Of a stretch of 64,000 nt of DNA, positions 1 through 9,498 are shown one piece after another (position 1 is the first letter of the stretch; every line of letters starts with the position of its first letter). The notes under the pieces are model-generated. The model was given only the letters and a program-made list of their open reading frames with translations, had not been told where the DNA came from and searched no databases. This stretch comes from Promethearchaeota archaeon (lineage in GTDB: Archaea > Asgardarchaeota > Lokiarchaeia > Sigyniarchaeales > SOKP01): contig JAUVXW010000010.1 of NCBI GenBank assembly GCA_030603385.1, positions 34,737 through 98,736 of the forward strand, written 5' to 3'. The position numbers and the translations under genes were made by a program.

Positions 1-237
1 TCTTTTATTATTTTTATCGGGATTTTATATCAATTAATTAGATTAGATTATACTAAGGTTGTAGTTAATTAAACTAAAATTGTAATTAATTAAACAAATT
101 TGTTTATTTTCTTAAAAAAAACGTGTAGTTGATATAGTTCTTTTTAAAATAGGTTTTAGGTTAAATATAAAAAAAAAATTAAAAAAAAAATTTTAAAAAA
201 AAAAATTAAAAATTAAGAGAAAAGGAAGTAATATAAA
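1..237. other. AT-rich gene-free left edge
   Basis: No coding frame or RNA gene is recognisable here. The stretch is dominated by A and T homopolymer runs, with two loosely similar copies of a GTAGTTAATTAAAC / GTAATTAATTAAAC element near 60-95. A GGAAG ribosome-binding motif lies just before the first gene at 238. Confidence 0.5.
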
Positions 238-588
238 ATGAGTAATCAGAAAAATGTATTAGAGATATTGAAAGAGAATAAGGATGGTTTAACTATTCCC
301 GATTTAGATACTTTATATGAATCAAAATACGGAAGAAGGCTTGGACACAGCCTTTATAGTTATCTTCACCGATTAATGCATATAGAAGTAGTAGAGCAAT
401 TTATACCAAAAATAAGAACGGGGAAGCTTATTGGATATAAAGCCACCGAAAAAGCGTGGGAAGAGGAACGTAGAGAGGAAGCATTGGAGTTATTAGAAAT
501 ATTTAAAAATATGACAAACAGAGGAGCTATTAAGTATTATAAAGGTAAAATAACTCAAGATGAAATAGATAAATTAGAGGGATTTTAA
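238..588 (+). CDS. small winged-helix-like protein
   Basis: I do not recognise a named family. Residues about 5-75 look like a winged-helix fold: helical start (VLEILKENKDGLTIPDL), a second helix region around SLYSYLHRLM, then a beta-wing-like stretch with RTGKLIGYKAT. The C-terminal 40 residues are charged and helical. The ATG at 238 has GGAAG upstream. The next gene starts at the base after this stop codon, so the two are probably co-transcribed and translationally coupled. A DNA-binding regulator is an inference from fold appearance only. Confidence 0.5.
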   Translation: MSNQKNVLEILKENKDGLTIPDLDTLYESKYGRRLGHSLYSYLHRLMHIEVVEQFIPKIRTGKLIGYKATEKAWEEERREEALELLEIFKNMTNRGAIKYYKGKITQDEIDKLEGF

Positions 589-969
589 TTGAAACTGCAA
601 TTTGTAGAAGATGAACAAAATGAAGCCTCAGAGCCTCTAATACCAAAAGAAAAAAGCACCGATTTTAAGACTATTTCAGAGCCTAAAGAAATCTTATCAG
701 CTCACGATATTAAAGAATCACCAATCATTTCAAAACCGAATTTTGTCGGGCAAAATAATACAAAAACAAATCCAACTATTCCTAAAACTAATAATATATG
801 TCCTAAGTGTAATAAAAGAATTAAAATAACTCAAGATAAAAGTATGAACAAGGATGAAATAATTCAATGGTTTACTACATTCATCAATAGAAATAAAGAT
901 AATTTCACATTAGATTGGCTTAGAGGGCAAAAGCTAACATTTGAGAGCATTTATGAAATGAGAAAATAA
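589..969 (+). CDS. hypothetical protein with single CPKC motif
   Basis: This begins on TTG immediately after the preceding stop. The first ~65 residues are low-complexity, rich in Ser, Pro, Lys and Asn, and look disordered. Around residue 71 there is one CPKC pair, half of a zinc ribbon with no second pair, so it could dimerise around zinc or be degenerate. The C-terminus (WFTTFINRNKDNFTLDWLR) looks helical. No family recognised. Adjacency to the winged-helix-like gene suggests a shared job. Confidence 0.45.
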   Translation: MKLQFVEDEQNEASEPLIPKEKSTDFKTISEPKEILSAHDIKESPIISKPNFVGQNNTKTNPTIPKTNNICPKCNKRIKITQDKSMNKDEIIQWFTTFINRNKDNFTLDWLRGQKLTFESIYEMRK

Positions 970-1176
970 TAGTATAATTTTTTTTTACCAATCTAAGCCT
1001 AATCAGCAATAATGTGGATTCATAATAACTTTAAATGTGAGAGTTGTGAATTGTAATTTTTCTTTTAGCTCAATTGATAAATTTAAACTTTTAATGACAA
1101 ATAAGTATAAATATTAGTCTTAAATAATAGATTATCGACAAATAATAAAATTTAATAAATTTTTGATGAAACTAAA

Positions 1177-3075
1177 ATGAAATCAAGTGCAAATTCAAAA
1201 ATCATTATTTTAATCACTTTAGGAATCCTTTTCGCTTTCTCACCTATAATTACCACTAATCTTAGTTTAATAATGGGCAGTAGTACCAAAAGTTCGGACT
1301 ATAATAAAAATCTACAAATCTCAGCAGTATCGGGAAAAATTCATATCATGAATAATTCAGGATGGGCTGCTTTTAGAAGTGATGGAAATTGTACGGGCAA
1401 TGGTACTTATTCCGAACCTTATGTCATAGAAGATTTGGTAATAGATGGCGAAGGCTCGGGAAATTGTATCGAGATTGAAAATTCCGATGTGTTCTTTAAG
1501 ATTGAAAATTGCACCGTCTACAATTCAGGAGATTCACCTAATGCGGGAATTCGATTATCATATGTTAACAATTCCCAATTAATTAATAACAATTGTTCAT
1601 CTAATTATTATGGGATACGGTTATCTTCTAGTAAGTATAACAACATTTCGGGAAACACTGCAAGGAACAACACTTTTTGTGGAATACTGTTATCTTCTAG
1701 TAATTATAACAACATATCGGGAAATAACGCAAGTTTCAACACTTATCATGGGATATGGTTACATTATAGTCAATATAACGACATTTCGGGAAACACCGCA
1801 AATAACAACTATAGGAATGGGATATGGTTATTTGATAGTGATAATAACATCATTTCGGGAAATAACGCAAGCTACAACACCAATAATGGGATATGGTTAT
1901 CTTCTAGTAATTATAACAACATTTCGGGAAATAATGCAAGCTACAACACTTATCTTGGGATAGAGTTAACTTTTAGTAATTATAACGACATTTCGGGAAA
2001 TAACGCAAGTTACAACACTTATTTTGGGATATATTTAAGATCTAGTGATAATAATATCATCGTAATAAACACAATTAATAATAATTCGGTTGGTATTAAG
2101 CTATATCATTCTATGCACAATGAAGTCTTAAATAACAGTTTTAGCGGTAATGGAGAGGATATTCAAGAAGTTTCCAGTAATAGTAATGGAGATCAATTTC
2201 CTCTTGAAATTGCAATAATAATAGTAGTGATTCTCATTGTCATTACAATGTCCATAGCGGGGATGCTTATTACAAGAAGAAGATTGTCTAGGGATAAAGT
2301 TATTTCAGATGAAGAATCAGGAGCAATTGAGATCACCGATGAGGGAATAATAAGCCTTTTCTATAATTCTGTTACTTTGCTAATTATTGGATGTATATTA
2401 TCTCTGGTCTCATTTCTTCATCTTCGTGATCTAGTATATCCTATCTCCTATGTAGGAGTTATAATTGGTATCATTGGATTAGTAGGGATTATTGCATATA
2501 AACTCGACCCAGAAAAAATGAAAAAATATTATTATCTATCTCGTGCAATGCTTTGGATTGGATGGACATTATTCATTGTTTTCTATTTTGGTATTTATAT
2601 TTTTTTTTGGATTTTATATTTTATTCCAATCGTGATTGGCGTCATTGGATTATGTGGTCTATTACTGCTCATATTTAAACCAAAAAAGTATATCGAACTA
2701 AGGAAGAAACGGAAAAGGAAAGAAAAAATGGGAAGAAGAAATCTAAGCATTGGTTTTAGTTTGATTGGTGGATTATTGGGTATAATTATAGGAATCTTTT
2801 TAGGATTGTGGGGGTGGGGGCATCCTATGTTCTATTATATGGCAGTAATCAGTATGGTCGCCATAATTGGAGCGATTATTGAATCGATAAATCGAATTGT
2901 TGGAAGTATTATTTGCTTAATTTCAGGAATTACAATTTTAATTACTTTAAATATTTATATATTCCTTATTATAATAGCCCCTTTACCTCCCCTTTTAATC
3001 ATAGTTGGTGGCGTACTCGGTATTTTGGAAGGCATACTCGGTATTTTGGAAGCAAGAAAAGCAAAAAAAAGTTGA
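1177..3075 (+). CDS. NosD-like right-handed beta-helix membrane protein
   Basis: A 632-residue envelope protein. Residues ~8-30 form a signal peptide or anchor. Residues ~55-330 are a right-handed parallel beta-helix of the NosD/CASH type, with recurring GIWL...NNISGNNASYN coils exactly 23 residues long. A hydrophobic segment follows at ~345-365, then five or more transmembrane helices from ~395 to the end, with basic loops. Beta-helix ectodomains of this type often bind or cleave polysaccharide, but no catalytic residues can be named. The C-terminal membrane domain is longer than a simple anchor, so the protein is multi-pass. An alternative is an adhesion protein. Confidence 0.7.
   Translation: MKSSANSKIIILITLGILFAFSPIITTNLSLIMGSSTKSSDYNKNLQISAVSGKIHIMNNSGWAAFRSDGNCTGNGTYSEPYVIEDLVIDGEGSGNCIEIENSDVFFKIENCTVYNSGDSPNAGIRLSYVNNSQLINNNCSSNYYGIRLSSSKYNNISGNTARNNTFCGILLSSSNYNNISGNNASFNTYHGIWLHYSQYNDISGNTANNNYRNGIWLFDSDNNIISGNNASYNTNNGIWLSSSNYNNISGNNASYNTYLGIELTFSNYNDISGNNASYNTYFGIYLRSSDNNIIVINTINNNSVGIKLYHSMHNEVLNNSFSGNGEDIQEVSSNSNGDQFPLEIAIIIVVILIVITMSIAGMLITRRRLSRDKVISDEESGAIEITDEGIISLFYNSVTLLIIGCILSLVSFLHLRDLVYPISYVGVIIGIIGLVGIIAYKLDPEKMKKYYYLSRAMLWIGWTLFIVFYFGIYIFFWILYFIPIVIGVIGLCGLLLLIFKPKKYIELRKKRKRKEKMGRRNLSIGFSLIGGLLGIIIGIFLGLWGWGHPMFYYMAVISMVAIIGAIIESINRIVGSIICLISGITILITLNIYIFLIIIAPLPPLLIIVGGVLGILEGILGILEARKAKKS
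1612..2094 (+). repeat. seven in-frame 69-nt tandem repeats
   Basis: Units begin with GGGATA or GGAATA at 1612, 1681, 1750, 1819, 1888, 1957 and 2026, an exact 69-nt period encoding one 23-residue beta-helix coil. The TTTCGGGAAA core is nearly invariant between units, so the DNA itself, not only the protein, is repetitive and may expand or contract by recombination. Confidence 0.85.
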
Positions 3076-3648
3076 AAATAATTAAGAATTAAATCTATTT
3101 TTTCACCCGTCTCAACCTAATCAATAAAAATGTTAAATATTTATCATAACCATTATTTACATATTAGATTTTACCATTTTAGGGAAAATAATTATATCCA
3201 TTATTGCAATCATTATAAGTAAAAAGCTGAGGAAATCTTAATTACTGCTTAATTTACTTTTTTATTTCATTTTTTTAGAATATTTAGTTCTTAACCCTCT
3301 TTATTACTATTTTTAAGTATCCAAATCTAAAAGAAGTTCCTCTGCGAACTCTTCTAACCATTCTAATTGTCCTTTTCCTTTTTTACTTAGATTATATTCA
3401 AAGGGGTGTTTATAGGGACTATATTTCCGTCTTATTAATCCATTTTTGCGATAGTGTCGAATAGAACTATTTACAATTTTAATGTCTATATTGCTTCTAC
3501 AAAGGATTGTTACTAATCAATAAGGTATATGGTTTTATAAAATTAACTAAGAAAACTCTAAATATATACTACAATTGAGTATAATGAATTATAATATTAA
3601 AAGCATAAAAAATTAATAATATTTTTAATTATATTACAGAGTGATTTA
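3076..3648. other. 573-bp gap with one gene remnant
   Basis: There is no intact gene. The minus strand between 3313 and 3516 carries a degraded winged-helix reading frame (listed separately). The rest is AT-rich, and TATA-like stretches upstream of 3649 probably serve the eL22 gene. Confidence 0.5.
3313..3516 (-). pseudogene. winged-helix regulator remnant
   Basis: Read on the minus strand, this open frame encodes about 67 residues ending at a TAA at 3313-3315. It contains IRHYRKNGLIRRKYSP, EYNLSKKGKG and QLEWLEEFAEELL, which resemble the recognition helix, wing and C-terminal helix of an archaeal winged-helix protein. No ATG, GTG or TTG lies between the upstream in-frame TGA (3517-3519) and the conserved part, and the N-terminal helices are missing. 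It is therefore probably the 3' end of a decayed gene, although an unusual start codon cannot be excluded. Confidence 0.5.
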
Positions 3649-3963
3649 ATGATGAGTGAAGATGAAAGTAAAACAATTACTATAAATGTCAAGGATTTAA
3701 GTTTTAAAAGCGATCAACACGTAGAGGATTTGGTAAGATTTTTAGCAGAAGCACTTCCAAAAATCAACCTCAACCGTGATGGGAATGAGATTACAATCTC
3801 AATGCCAGTAAAATTGTCTAAAAGAGCTTTAAAGCTTAGAATTAAAAAATTCTTATATAAAAAGGGATTAAATAATGATTTCAGACCAATTTCATTAAAA
3901 TTAAGTGATAAAGAAGGATATACAGTAAAGGAAAAGAAAATTATTGAGTTAAGCTATTACTAA
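3649..3963 (+). CDS. rpl22e: ribosomal protein eL22 homolog
   Basis: At 104 residues, the order of elements matches eukaryotic large-subunit protein eL22. An N-terminal strand is followed by HVEDLVRFLAEALP (eukaryotes have a similar DIANFEKFLQEKI helix), then DGNEITISMPVKLSKRALKL (compare [26 protein letters not shown]), a basic helix RIKKFLYKKGLNN, and a final strand. eL22 is absent from most archaea and is one of the eukaryotic-signature ribosomal proteins reported from Asgard genomes. Two tandem ATGs (3649, 3652) could each start it. It stands first in a block of informational genes. Confidence 0.7.
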   Translation: MMSEDESKTITINVKDLSFKSDQHVEDLVRFLAEALPKINLNRDGNEITISMPVKLSKRALKLRIKKFLYKKGLNNDFRPISLKLSDKEGYTVKEKKIIELSYY

Positions 3964-4013
3964 TTCTTCTTCTTACTAAATATTATTATATAAAATAATA
4001 ATTATATTTAGTT

Positions 4014-4988
4014 GTGTCTGTGAAAAAGACCAACCTCATATTATCCCTCGAATCAATAGATGACTTGATGAGATGTATTAATTTAGCAAGTTTGTTGGAG
4101 GTAGCGGGTTGGCCTAAACCAGGGAATGTACATCGAACCAAAGACTTTGATAATACGAGATTTGAACATTTCTTAGGGGGAATAGCTGCTATTCAACCAA
4201 CTTTTAGAAAATTTTGCGAAAAAATATTTCAATTATCATTTAACGATGATAAAAACTATAGATTTATAGAATTAGGGTTTTTCTTTAATGACGCTGCAGA
4301 ACAGATGATAAAATGGCAAAGTGGAGGAAATGTTTTGCTTGGACACATTTTAATATTAGCGCCTCTTACTGCTGCGGCTATAATATGTCTAAAAACTAAT
4401 AAAAATAATTTTTCCGATTTTAAATATTATTTAAATAAAATTATTGATGAAACCACGGTAGATGATACAATTCATCTCTACAAAGCTATAAGAATATCTA
4501 ATCCTGGAAGTTTAGGAAAGATCAAGAAGTATGATATCAATGATGAAAATTCACTTAGAGATATTAGTGTAGACAAAATAAACTTAAAAAAAATTTTTGA
4601 CCTATCCAAAGAATATGATTTAATTAGCTCTGAATATTCAACAGGATTCAGTATTATATTAAACGAGGGATTACCTTACTTACTTAAAACTTTTAATCGA
4701 TTTGGTGATCCAAATATAGCAACTGTAAATACTTTCTTAAAAATTCTTTCAGAGCATCCAGATACACTCATAATAAGAAAATCAGGAATAGAATATGCAC
4801 TTTATGTATCAAACTCTGCATCTAAAATATTACAAAATGGAGGAATTTCATCTGAAGAGGGTTTAGAACTAACTATTAAATTAGATAGAGAGCTACAAGA
4901 GAAAAAAGGGAAATCAAATCCAGGTACTACTGCAGATCTTATTGCGGGAGTTATTTTTTGTGCATTGATCTTTGGACTAAGGTTATAG
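4014..4988 (+). CDS. CitG-like triphosphoribosyl-dephospho-CoA synthase family protein
   Basis: This 324-residue protein carries the family signature GWPKPGNVHR near residues 35-45 and a Gly-rich phosphate-binding end (KGKSNPGTTADLIAG). In bacteria, CitG makes the prosthetic-group precursor of citrate lyase. Archaeal relatives occur without citrate lyase, and none is visible here, so the substrate in this organism is unknown and a nucleotide or CoA-derivative reaction is only inferred. The start is GTG at 4014. TTG/ATG alternatives would remove conserved sequence. It lies between eL22 and TFS on the same strand. Confidence 0.7.
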   Translation: MSVKKTNLILSLESIDDLMRCINLASLLEVAGWPKPGNVHRTKDFDNTRFEHFLGGIAAIQPTFRKFCEKIFQLSFNDDKNYRFIELGFFFNDAAEQMIKWQSGGNVLLGHILILAPLTAAAIICLKTNKNNFSDFKYYLNKIIDETTVDDTIHLYKAIRISNPGSLGKIKKYDINDENSLRDISVDKINLKKIFDLSKEYDLISSEYSTGFSIILNEGLPYLLKTFNRFGDPNIATVNTFLKILSEHPDTLIIRKSGIEYALYVSNSASKILQNGGISSEEGLELTIKLDRELQEKKGKSNPGTTADLIAGVIFCALIFGLRL

Positions 4989-5062
4989 ATTCAAAAAAAT
5001 TATTTGGTAGAATTAATTTATTTTATCTAGTTCTAAATCATATCTAGAAGGATCAAGACTTA

Positions 5063-5410
5063 ATGGAATTCTGTGAATGTGGAGGCATGATGCTCCCATC
5101 TACTGTAAACGGAAAAAAAGTATTTAAGTGTAAATGCGGAGCAATAAAAGATTTTTCTGAAGAAAAGTCGGGAGCATATAAATTAACTAAGAAAATTGAA
5201 CACCCTGTCAGAAATGAGGTTATTAGCTTAACTGAAATTATGAATTGGAAAGAAGAATATTTAAGAAGTACTATTAAGGATTTTAAATGTCCTAGTTGCG
5301 GATATACAAAAGCACATCTGGAAACAAGGCAGACACGGAGTGCTGATGAAGGAATGACTCATTTTATAGTCTGTCTAAAATGTGGTCGCCATATAAAAAT
5401 AGGGAGTTAG
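5063..5410 (+). CDS. tfs: transcription factor S (TFS/TFIIS-like)
   Basis: At 115 residues, this is the standard length for archaeal TFS. An N-terminal zinc ribbon (CECGG and CKCG) is followed by a linker and the C-terminal TFIIS ribbon: CPSCG near residue 76, the acidic catalytic hairpin RSADEGMT with its Asp-Glu pair, and CLKCG. The intact Asp-Glu indicates an RNA-cleavage-stimulating factor that rescues backtracked RNA polymerase, not a cleavage-dead RpoM/Rpb9-like form. Confidence 0.88.
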   Translation: MEFCECGGMMLPSTVNGKKVFKCKCGAIKDFSEEKSGAYKLTKKIEHPVRNEVISLTEIMNWKEEYLRSTIKDFKCPSCGYTKAHLETRQTRSADEGMTHFIVCLKCGRHIKIGS

Positions 5411-5422
5411 TATTAAAGACTC

Positions 5423-5719
5423 TCAATCAAATAACTTGTTAATTAGTAATTGCTTTTTCTGTTTTTCTAGAAAATTTAATTTTACAGTCTTATTTGTACT
5501 TTTCAATCCTGATACTATCTTAATTTGATTTAACGTGATTTCTAGCTTAGTCTTTAGTAAATTTATTAGTTCTTTATTTGCTTTATTTTTAATTGCCTTA
5601 GATCTAATATAAACCGTAAGATATTTATCATTTTCAATTAAATCTTGCCTTTTCGAATTTGGTTTAACATTGATGCGGAGAATGAAAGTATGATCATCCA
5701 TTTTTTCGAGGAATCTCAT
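5423..5719 (-). CDS. DUF167 (YggU-family) protein
   Basis: A 98-residue small alpha/beta protein with the DUF167 hallmarks INVKPNSKR near the N-terminus, YIRSKAIKNKANKELINLL in the middle, and IKIVSGLKSTNKTVKL. The biochemical role of the family is not settled. It lies 34 bp downstream of the DHH nuclease gene on the same strand, probably in one transcript, and converges on TFS with only a 12-bp gap. Confidence 0.8.
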   Translation of the reverse strand: MRFLEKMDDHTFILRINVKPNSKRQDLIENDKYLTVYIRSKAIKNKANKELINLLKTKLEITLNQIKIVSGLKSTNKTVKLNFLEKQKKQLLINKLFD

Positions 5720-5753
5720 TATTTATTAAACAGAATAAATTTTTATATAAATA

Positions 5754-7133
5754 TTAAATAAACTCATCAATTCTAGTTTTTAGTCGATTATAAGAAGGTT
5801 TTGATAACCTAATACCCCCAGCAAGCTTATGTCCCCCGCCTACACCTCCTAATTCATTTTTTATTCTAGAAATGATTTTGTTTACCCCATTTTCATTATT
5901 ATTTTCAAGATATTTTCTTGAACATCGAATACTTAATTTAATTGTCCCAGATTTCATTTCTAAACCACCTAGAAATAAAATTTTATTAGGATTAACAAGT
6001 TCATTAACTGCACTGAAACTAGCTGTATCTGACCAGTTGCTAGGAGGTATTTTTCCTTTTACTTCTATAAAAATTGCTTTTTCTGTTTCAGAAGTAGGTA
6101 ATTCGTTAGAAACAGTTTTCAAATTATTTACCAGATTATTTATATAATTCATATATAAATTCTTGGCGTAACGAGTAATTGTTTTTAATTGTGTAATTGA
6201 TATAGCTGCGCTAATATTTTTAAAACATAAGATATTCAATAACAGTGCGTGTTCAAATGCAAATTTTAGCAATCCTGCTTTGTGTGGTAACAATGCATAA
6301 TGACCATAGCTACCTATATTCACTTTTTGTTGAATTGCGTAAATTTCATCCTTATTTAGATCAACAACTTTAGTCGTTGGATCTATTTGTATTGAGTTTA
6401 GAACAGATTTAATTTTGTTGTCAGATTCACCCCCAATTCCATTAATATAAGGTAAAATACTGTATTTTAAACTGTTTTTGATGGATTCATGCATATTTCC
6501 AAATAATGTAAGCCCTTCTTTATCCTCAACAAGTTCTTCGCTTATTAGTTCTTCGTATACTTCTCGATTAAATGATTGAAGTTTATCCATTGACTTTAAA
6601 GAATCTCCAGCAATTCCTATTATTGTGAGCCATCCCTGCTTTATTATCGAGGGTTTTATTTGTTTAGCGAACATATAAGCAAGAGTTGCTCCAGAGATAT
6701 GTTCAAGACCATCATAACCATGAATTGTAGGATTTACAAAAAACAAGTTTTCAGGTATATCACTAATTCTGATGTCATCTTCCACTTCATGATGATCAAG
6801 AATATAAAAATGTTCTTTTCTATTTCTTATAATAGGAATTAATTCTGCTAAATTAGAACCTAGATCAGTAAAAATAAATGCAGTTTTTTCACTTTGCCTT
6901 TTAGATAAAATTCCTTTTAAATAATTTTCCCAAGAAACAGATCTATTATATATAAAGTAATCATAATCTATTTTTAGTTGATGTAATAAATTCTGGATAA
7001 TATGTAAGCTACTAATACCATCAGCATCATTATGAGAAATGGCTATAATTTTTGGATATGAATGATCAACAAAATGATCTACGGCATTATTAAAATCTTC
7101 CAAAAATTTTGCTTTATCTGGTTTCTTGGTCAT
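5754..7133 (-). CDS. RecJ-like DHH-family phosphoesterase
   Basis: At 459 residues, the DHH domain carries SHNDADGISS (motif I, residues ~33-42), FTDLGS (motif II) and LDHHE (motif III). The C-terminal DHHA1 domain ends with GGVGGGHKLAGGIRL, a nucleic-acid-binding motif. Archaeal proteins of this layout are RecJ/GAN-type single-strand exonucleases, some of them associated with CMG replication or with RNA decay. All metal-binding Asp/His motifs are present, so it should be active. The downstream DUF167 gene probably shares its promoter. Confidence 0.85.
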   Translation of the reverse strand: MTKKPDKAKFLEDFNNAVDHFVDHSYPKIIAISHNDADGISSLHIIQNLLHQLKIDYDYFIYNRSVSWENYLKGILSKRQSEKTAFIFTDLGSNLAELIPIIRNRKEHFYILDHHEVEDDIRISDIPENLFFVNPTIHGYDGLEHISGATLAYMFAKQIKPSIIKQGWLTIIGIAGDSLKSMDKLQSFNREVYEELISEELVEDKEGLTLFGNMHESIKNSLKYSILPYINGIGGESDNKIKSVLNSIQIDPTTKVVDLNKDEIYAIQQKVNIGSYGHYALLPHKAGLLKFAFEHALLLNILCFKNISAAISITQLKTITRYAKNLYMNYINNLVNNLKTVSNELPTSETEKAIFIEVKGKIPPSNWSDTASFSAVNELVNPNKILFLGGLEMKSGTIKLSIRCSRKYLENNNENGVNKIISRIKNELGGVGGGHKLAGGIRLSKPSYNRLKTRIDEFI

Positions 7134-7431
7134 TTATATCAATTAATTATTAAAATACAAGAAGTTTTAAAATATTTACTTATCATTAAGTAAATTATTA
7201 GATAATCATAAATCAAAAAATCCTAAATTATGAATGTTCTATTAGATAAATCTTCTATATTTTTATTTTGAGCAAATTCTGATAAATTTCAAATAAATTC
7301 TACAATTATAAATATTCCGATTTGATTTTTGCTTTTTACTAGAAATCAAGGTAAAAATTAAAATCTAAGGAAAAATTTTTTAATTCATTTTAAATTTCTG
7401 TCTTTAAGGTTTCACAAATAAAAGCACAATC

Positions 7432-9129
7432 ATGTCTAATAAAACTCGGAATAATACCATATTCTCTAAAAAGACTTTTCTTCTTATTTTGATGATTATG
7501 GCAATCTTTATTCCTGTAGTATTTACAAATTTTAAAATTTTTCCCAACTTCAGTTTAAATAAGAATTATCTTCAAGAAAATGACCTTAATATGAATGAAT
7601 TTACGAAAGACAATTACACTGAAATACTAACAACAGCTAAACATGGATTAGGTAATATAACAATAGATGACATTAGTTTTAACTTTATTTTTCCAGGTTT
7701 TGTTAATGAAAATATTTATCATCCACTCGTTACCGAAGATCATATCAAGGGAGCTATAAGTATAGATGTAACACACATGGAGTTTATTGAAACTACAAGT
7801 CCAGCCTTAATAGACAATTTAAATAGTGAAACTGGTGATAGCGTTCTTGCCACTTACAAATTAAATGAAACTATACAAGTAAATTATAATAAATCAGAAG
7901 CAAGATATTTAATCTATCATTCTCGTTTTACAGACACAAAGTTATTAGAATTTTATGTCAATAATGGCACTATAATAACTGAGTTAACAGAAGGAGTTGA
8001 CTATACCTTAGATGATCAAAATTTTCTGGTATTTTATTATGAGGATTACTTCCAAGAAGGTCGCACTTTTAATTTTACTATGTACCTCATATGGGAACAT
8101 CTATTAGTTTTTGGAGATTGGGAGATTGAACAAATGGAAGATCAGGTTTTAGAGATTAGTGAAGTAGAGCAAGAACTTACACCAGAATTCAATTATAATT
8201 TCTTTCTAATCGCGAGGGCATATGATCAGGATTTAGATGAGGTATTACCGATTTCTTTTTGGGATGTTGCTTTAACGGTTAACCCATTAGATAAGGAGGA
8301 ATTCAATAACCATAAATTAATGTTAAATGGAATTGAGGTGAATATTGGTGAACATTTAAATCCTGATAAGTCATTAAAAATAAAACTTTCTGATCATTTT
8401 ACTCCAGATACAAACACTTTTTCACTAAATTTTACTAGTTCCTATTTGATAAGATTTGAAGAACCCGTTGGAAATTTATGGGCTATCGACAGGCTTGTAT
8501 CTCAGCGAGAAATAAGAGAAAGAATTTATTTTTGTAATTTAATATCAGGACCAAGGCATATCTACTTAGAAAATGTATTATTTTATGAACCGGGTATTTA
8601 TTTTGAAGAAGTGATAAATACATACTCATTGTTCAATAGAGATGTGTTATTTGTTGATGCTAATAATTCCATTTCTAATCAACTGGGCCTGAACGTAACT
8701 ATACCTTATTTATTTGTAGGAGAAACTTGTCCTTTTTCAATTGAATATTTCACATTTCAGAAGTTGAAAATTGTTATTACTGATAATATTAAAATGCCTT
8801 TAGTAGGAGTAAAAATCGAAGTCTTTTATTTTGGAGCGATCTATGGGACATATATTTCGAATAAAACTATTCAACCAATTATTCCACTTAAATCGGATGA
8901 AAATGGGCAAATTGTATTATATAATGTTCCTCGAGGAAATTATACAATAAGAGTATATTGGGAAGGAAGATTTGTAAAAAAGGCTTCCATTTCGACATTC
9001 AACGAGATTAACTATGTGAATACTAGTATTGTTCACTCTCCCCTCTGGATAATAATCTTTGGAGGAATAAACGGGATTATTCTAATTTTAGGTGCTATAA
9101 TTTATCTAAAATATAAAAAATTACGATAA
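7432..9129 (+). CDS. signal-anchored surface protein, unknown function
   Basis: A 565-residue protein with an N-terminal hydrophobic signal (residues ~13-33), a large Asn/Thr/Asp-rich ectodomain with many N-x-S/T sequons, and a C-terminal transmembrane helix (~540-560) followed by a short basic tail (KYKKLR). Residues ~440-530 (KIVITDNIKMPLVGVKIEV ... GNYTIRVYW) resemble a carboxypeptidase-regulatory or Ig-like beta domain, a common structural repeat in archaeal cell-surface proteins. No enzyme motif found. The 6-bp gap to the next gene suggests co-transcription. Confidence 0.65.
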   Translation: MSNKTRNNTIFSKKTFLLILMIMAIFIPVVFTNFKIFPNFSLNKNYLQENDLNMNEFTKDNYTEILTTAKHGLGNITIDDISFNFIFPGFVNENIYHPLVTEDHIKGAISIDVTHMEFIETTSPALIDNLNSETGDSVLATYKLNETIQVNYNKSEARYLIYHSRFTDTKLLEFYVNNGTIITELTEGVDYTLDDQNFLVFYYEDYFQEGRTFNFTMYLIWEHLLVFGDWEIEQMEDQVLEISEVEQELTPEFNYNFFLIARAYDQDLDEVLPISFWDVALTVNPLDKEEFNNHKLMLNGIEVNIGEHLNPDKSLKIKLSDHFTPDTNTFSLNFTSSYLIRFEEPVGNLWAIDRLVSQREIRERIYFCNLISGPRHIYLENVLFYEPGIYFEEVINTYSLFNRDVLFVDANNSISNQLGLNVTIPYLFVGETCPFSIEYFTFQKLKIVITDNIKMPLVGVKIEVFYFGAIYGTYISNKTIQPIIPLKSDENGQIVLYNVPRGNYTIRVYWEGRFVKKASISTFNEINYVNTSIVHSPLWIIIFGGINGIILILGAIIYLKYKKLR

Positions 9130-9135
9130 TTAATT

Positions 9136-9462
9136 TTGATCGTTATTTTCTGTGATAATATTGACGATTTTATTGGTTTTTTGGAAAAACGTGTAATGGG
9201 TGAAATATTTTACGAATTTAAAGAAATTACTAGTAATAGCTTATCCAGTAAAGTAGATATAGAAATTGTACTCCACTTTTTAGCTAAAATCGAAGGTACT
9301 ATGGCCCTGTATGAAACAAAGCAAAATATTACAAAATCAAGCAATTCTGATATCGATAAAGAGGTTGTAAAAACTTTAGAGAAAATATTTAGTAGTGTTG
9401 ATCAATCATTAAGTCTAATCAAGGGAAAAATACGCGAAATTTTTCTTTCCTATTCATCATAG
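9136..9462 (+). CDS. small helical protein, unknown
   Basis: A 108-residue protein starting on TTG 6 bp after the surface-protein stop. The in-frame codon just before the TTG is ATT, which could itself be the start. The sequence is mostly amphipathic helix (DKEVVKTLEKIFSSVDQSLSLIKGKIREIF). The length and layout faintly recall the KEOPS subunit Pcc1, but I see no diagnostic motif and do not assign it. Confidence 0.45.
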   Translation: MIVIFCDNIDDFIGFLEKRVMGEIFYEFKEITSNSLSSKVDIEIVLHFLAKIEGTMALYETKQNITKSSNSDIDKEVVKTLEKIFSSVDQSLSLIKGKIREIFLSYSS

Positions 9463-9498
9463 ACTAGTTCTATATGGATTTTGTATGGTTAAACTCAT

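Noticed and set aside
1610..1963. 117-residue plus-strand frame
   Set aside because: A shadow frame of the 69-nt repeats inside the beta-helix gene, itself repetitive for that reason.
986..3133. Possible direct repeat (CCTAATCA core at ~999-1006 and ~3116-3123) flanking the beta-helix gene
   Set aside because: Only about 23 of 30 bases agree in AT-rich sequence; too weak to claim an insertion cassette.
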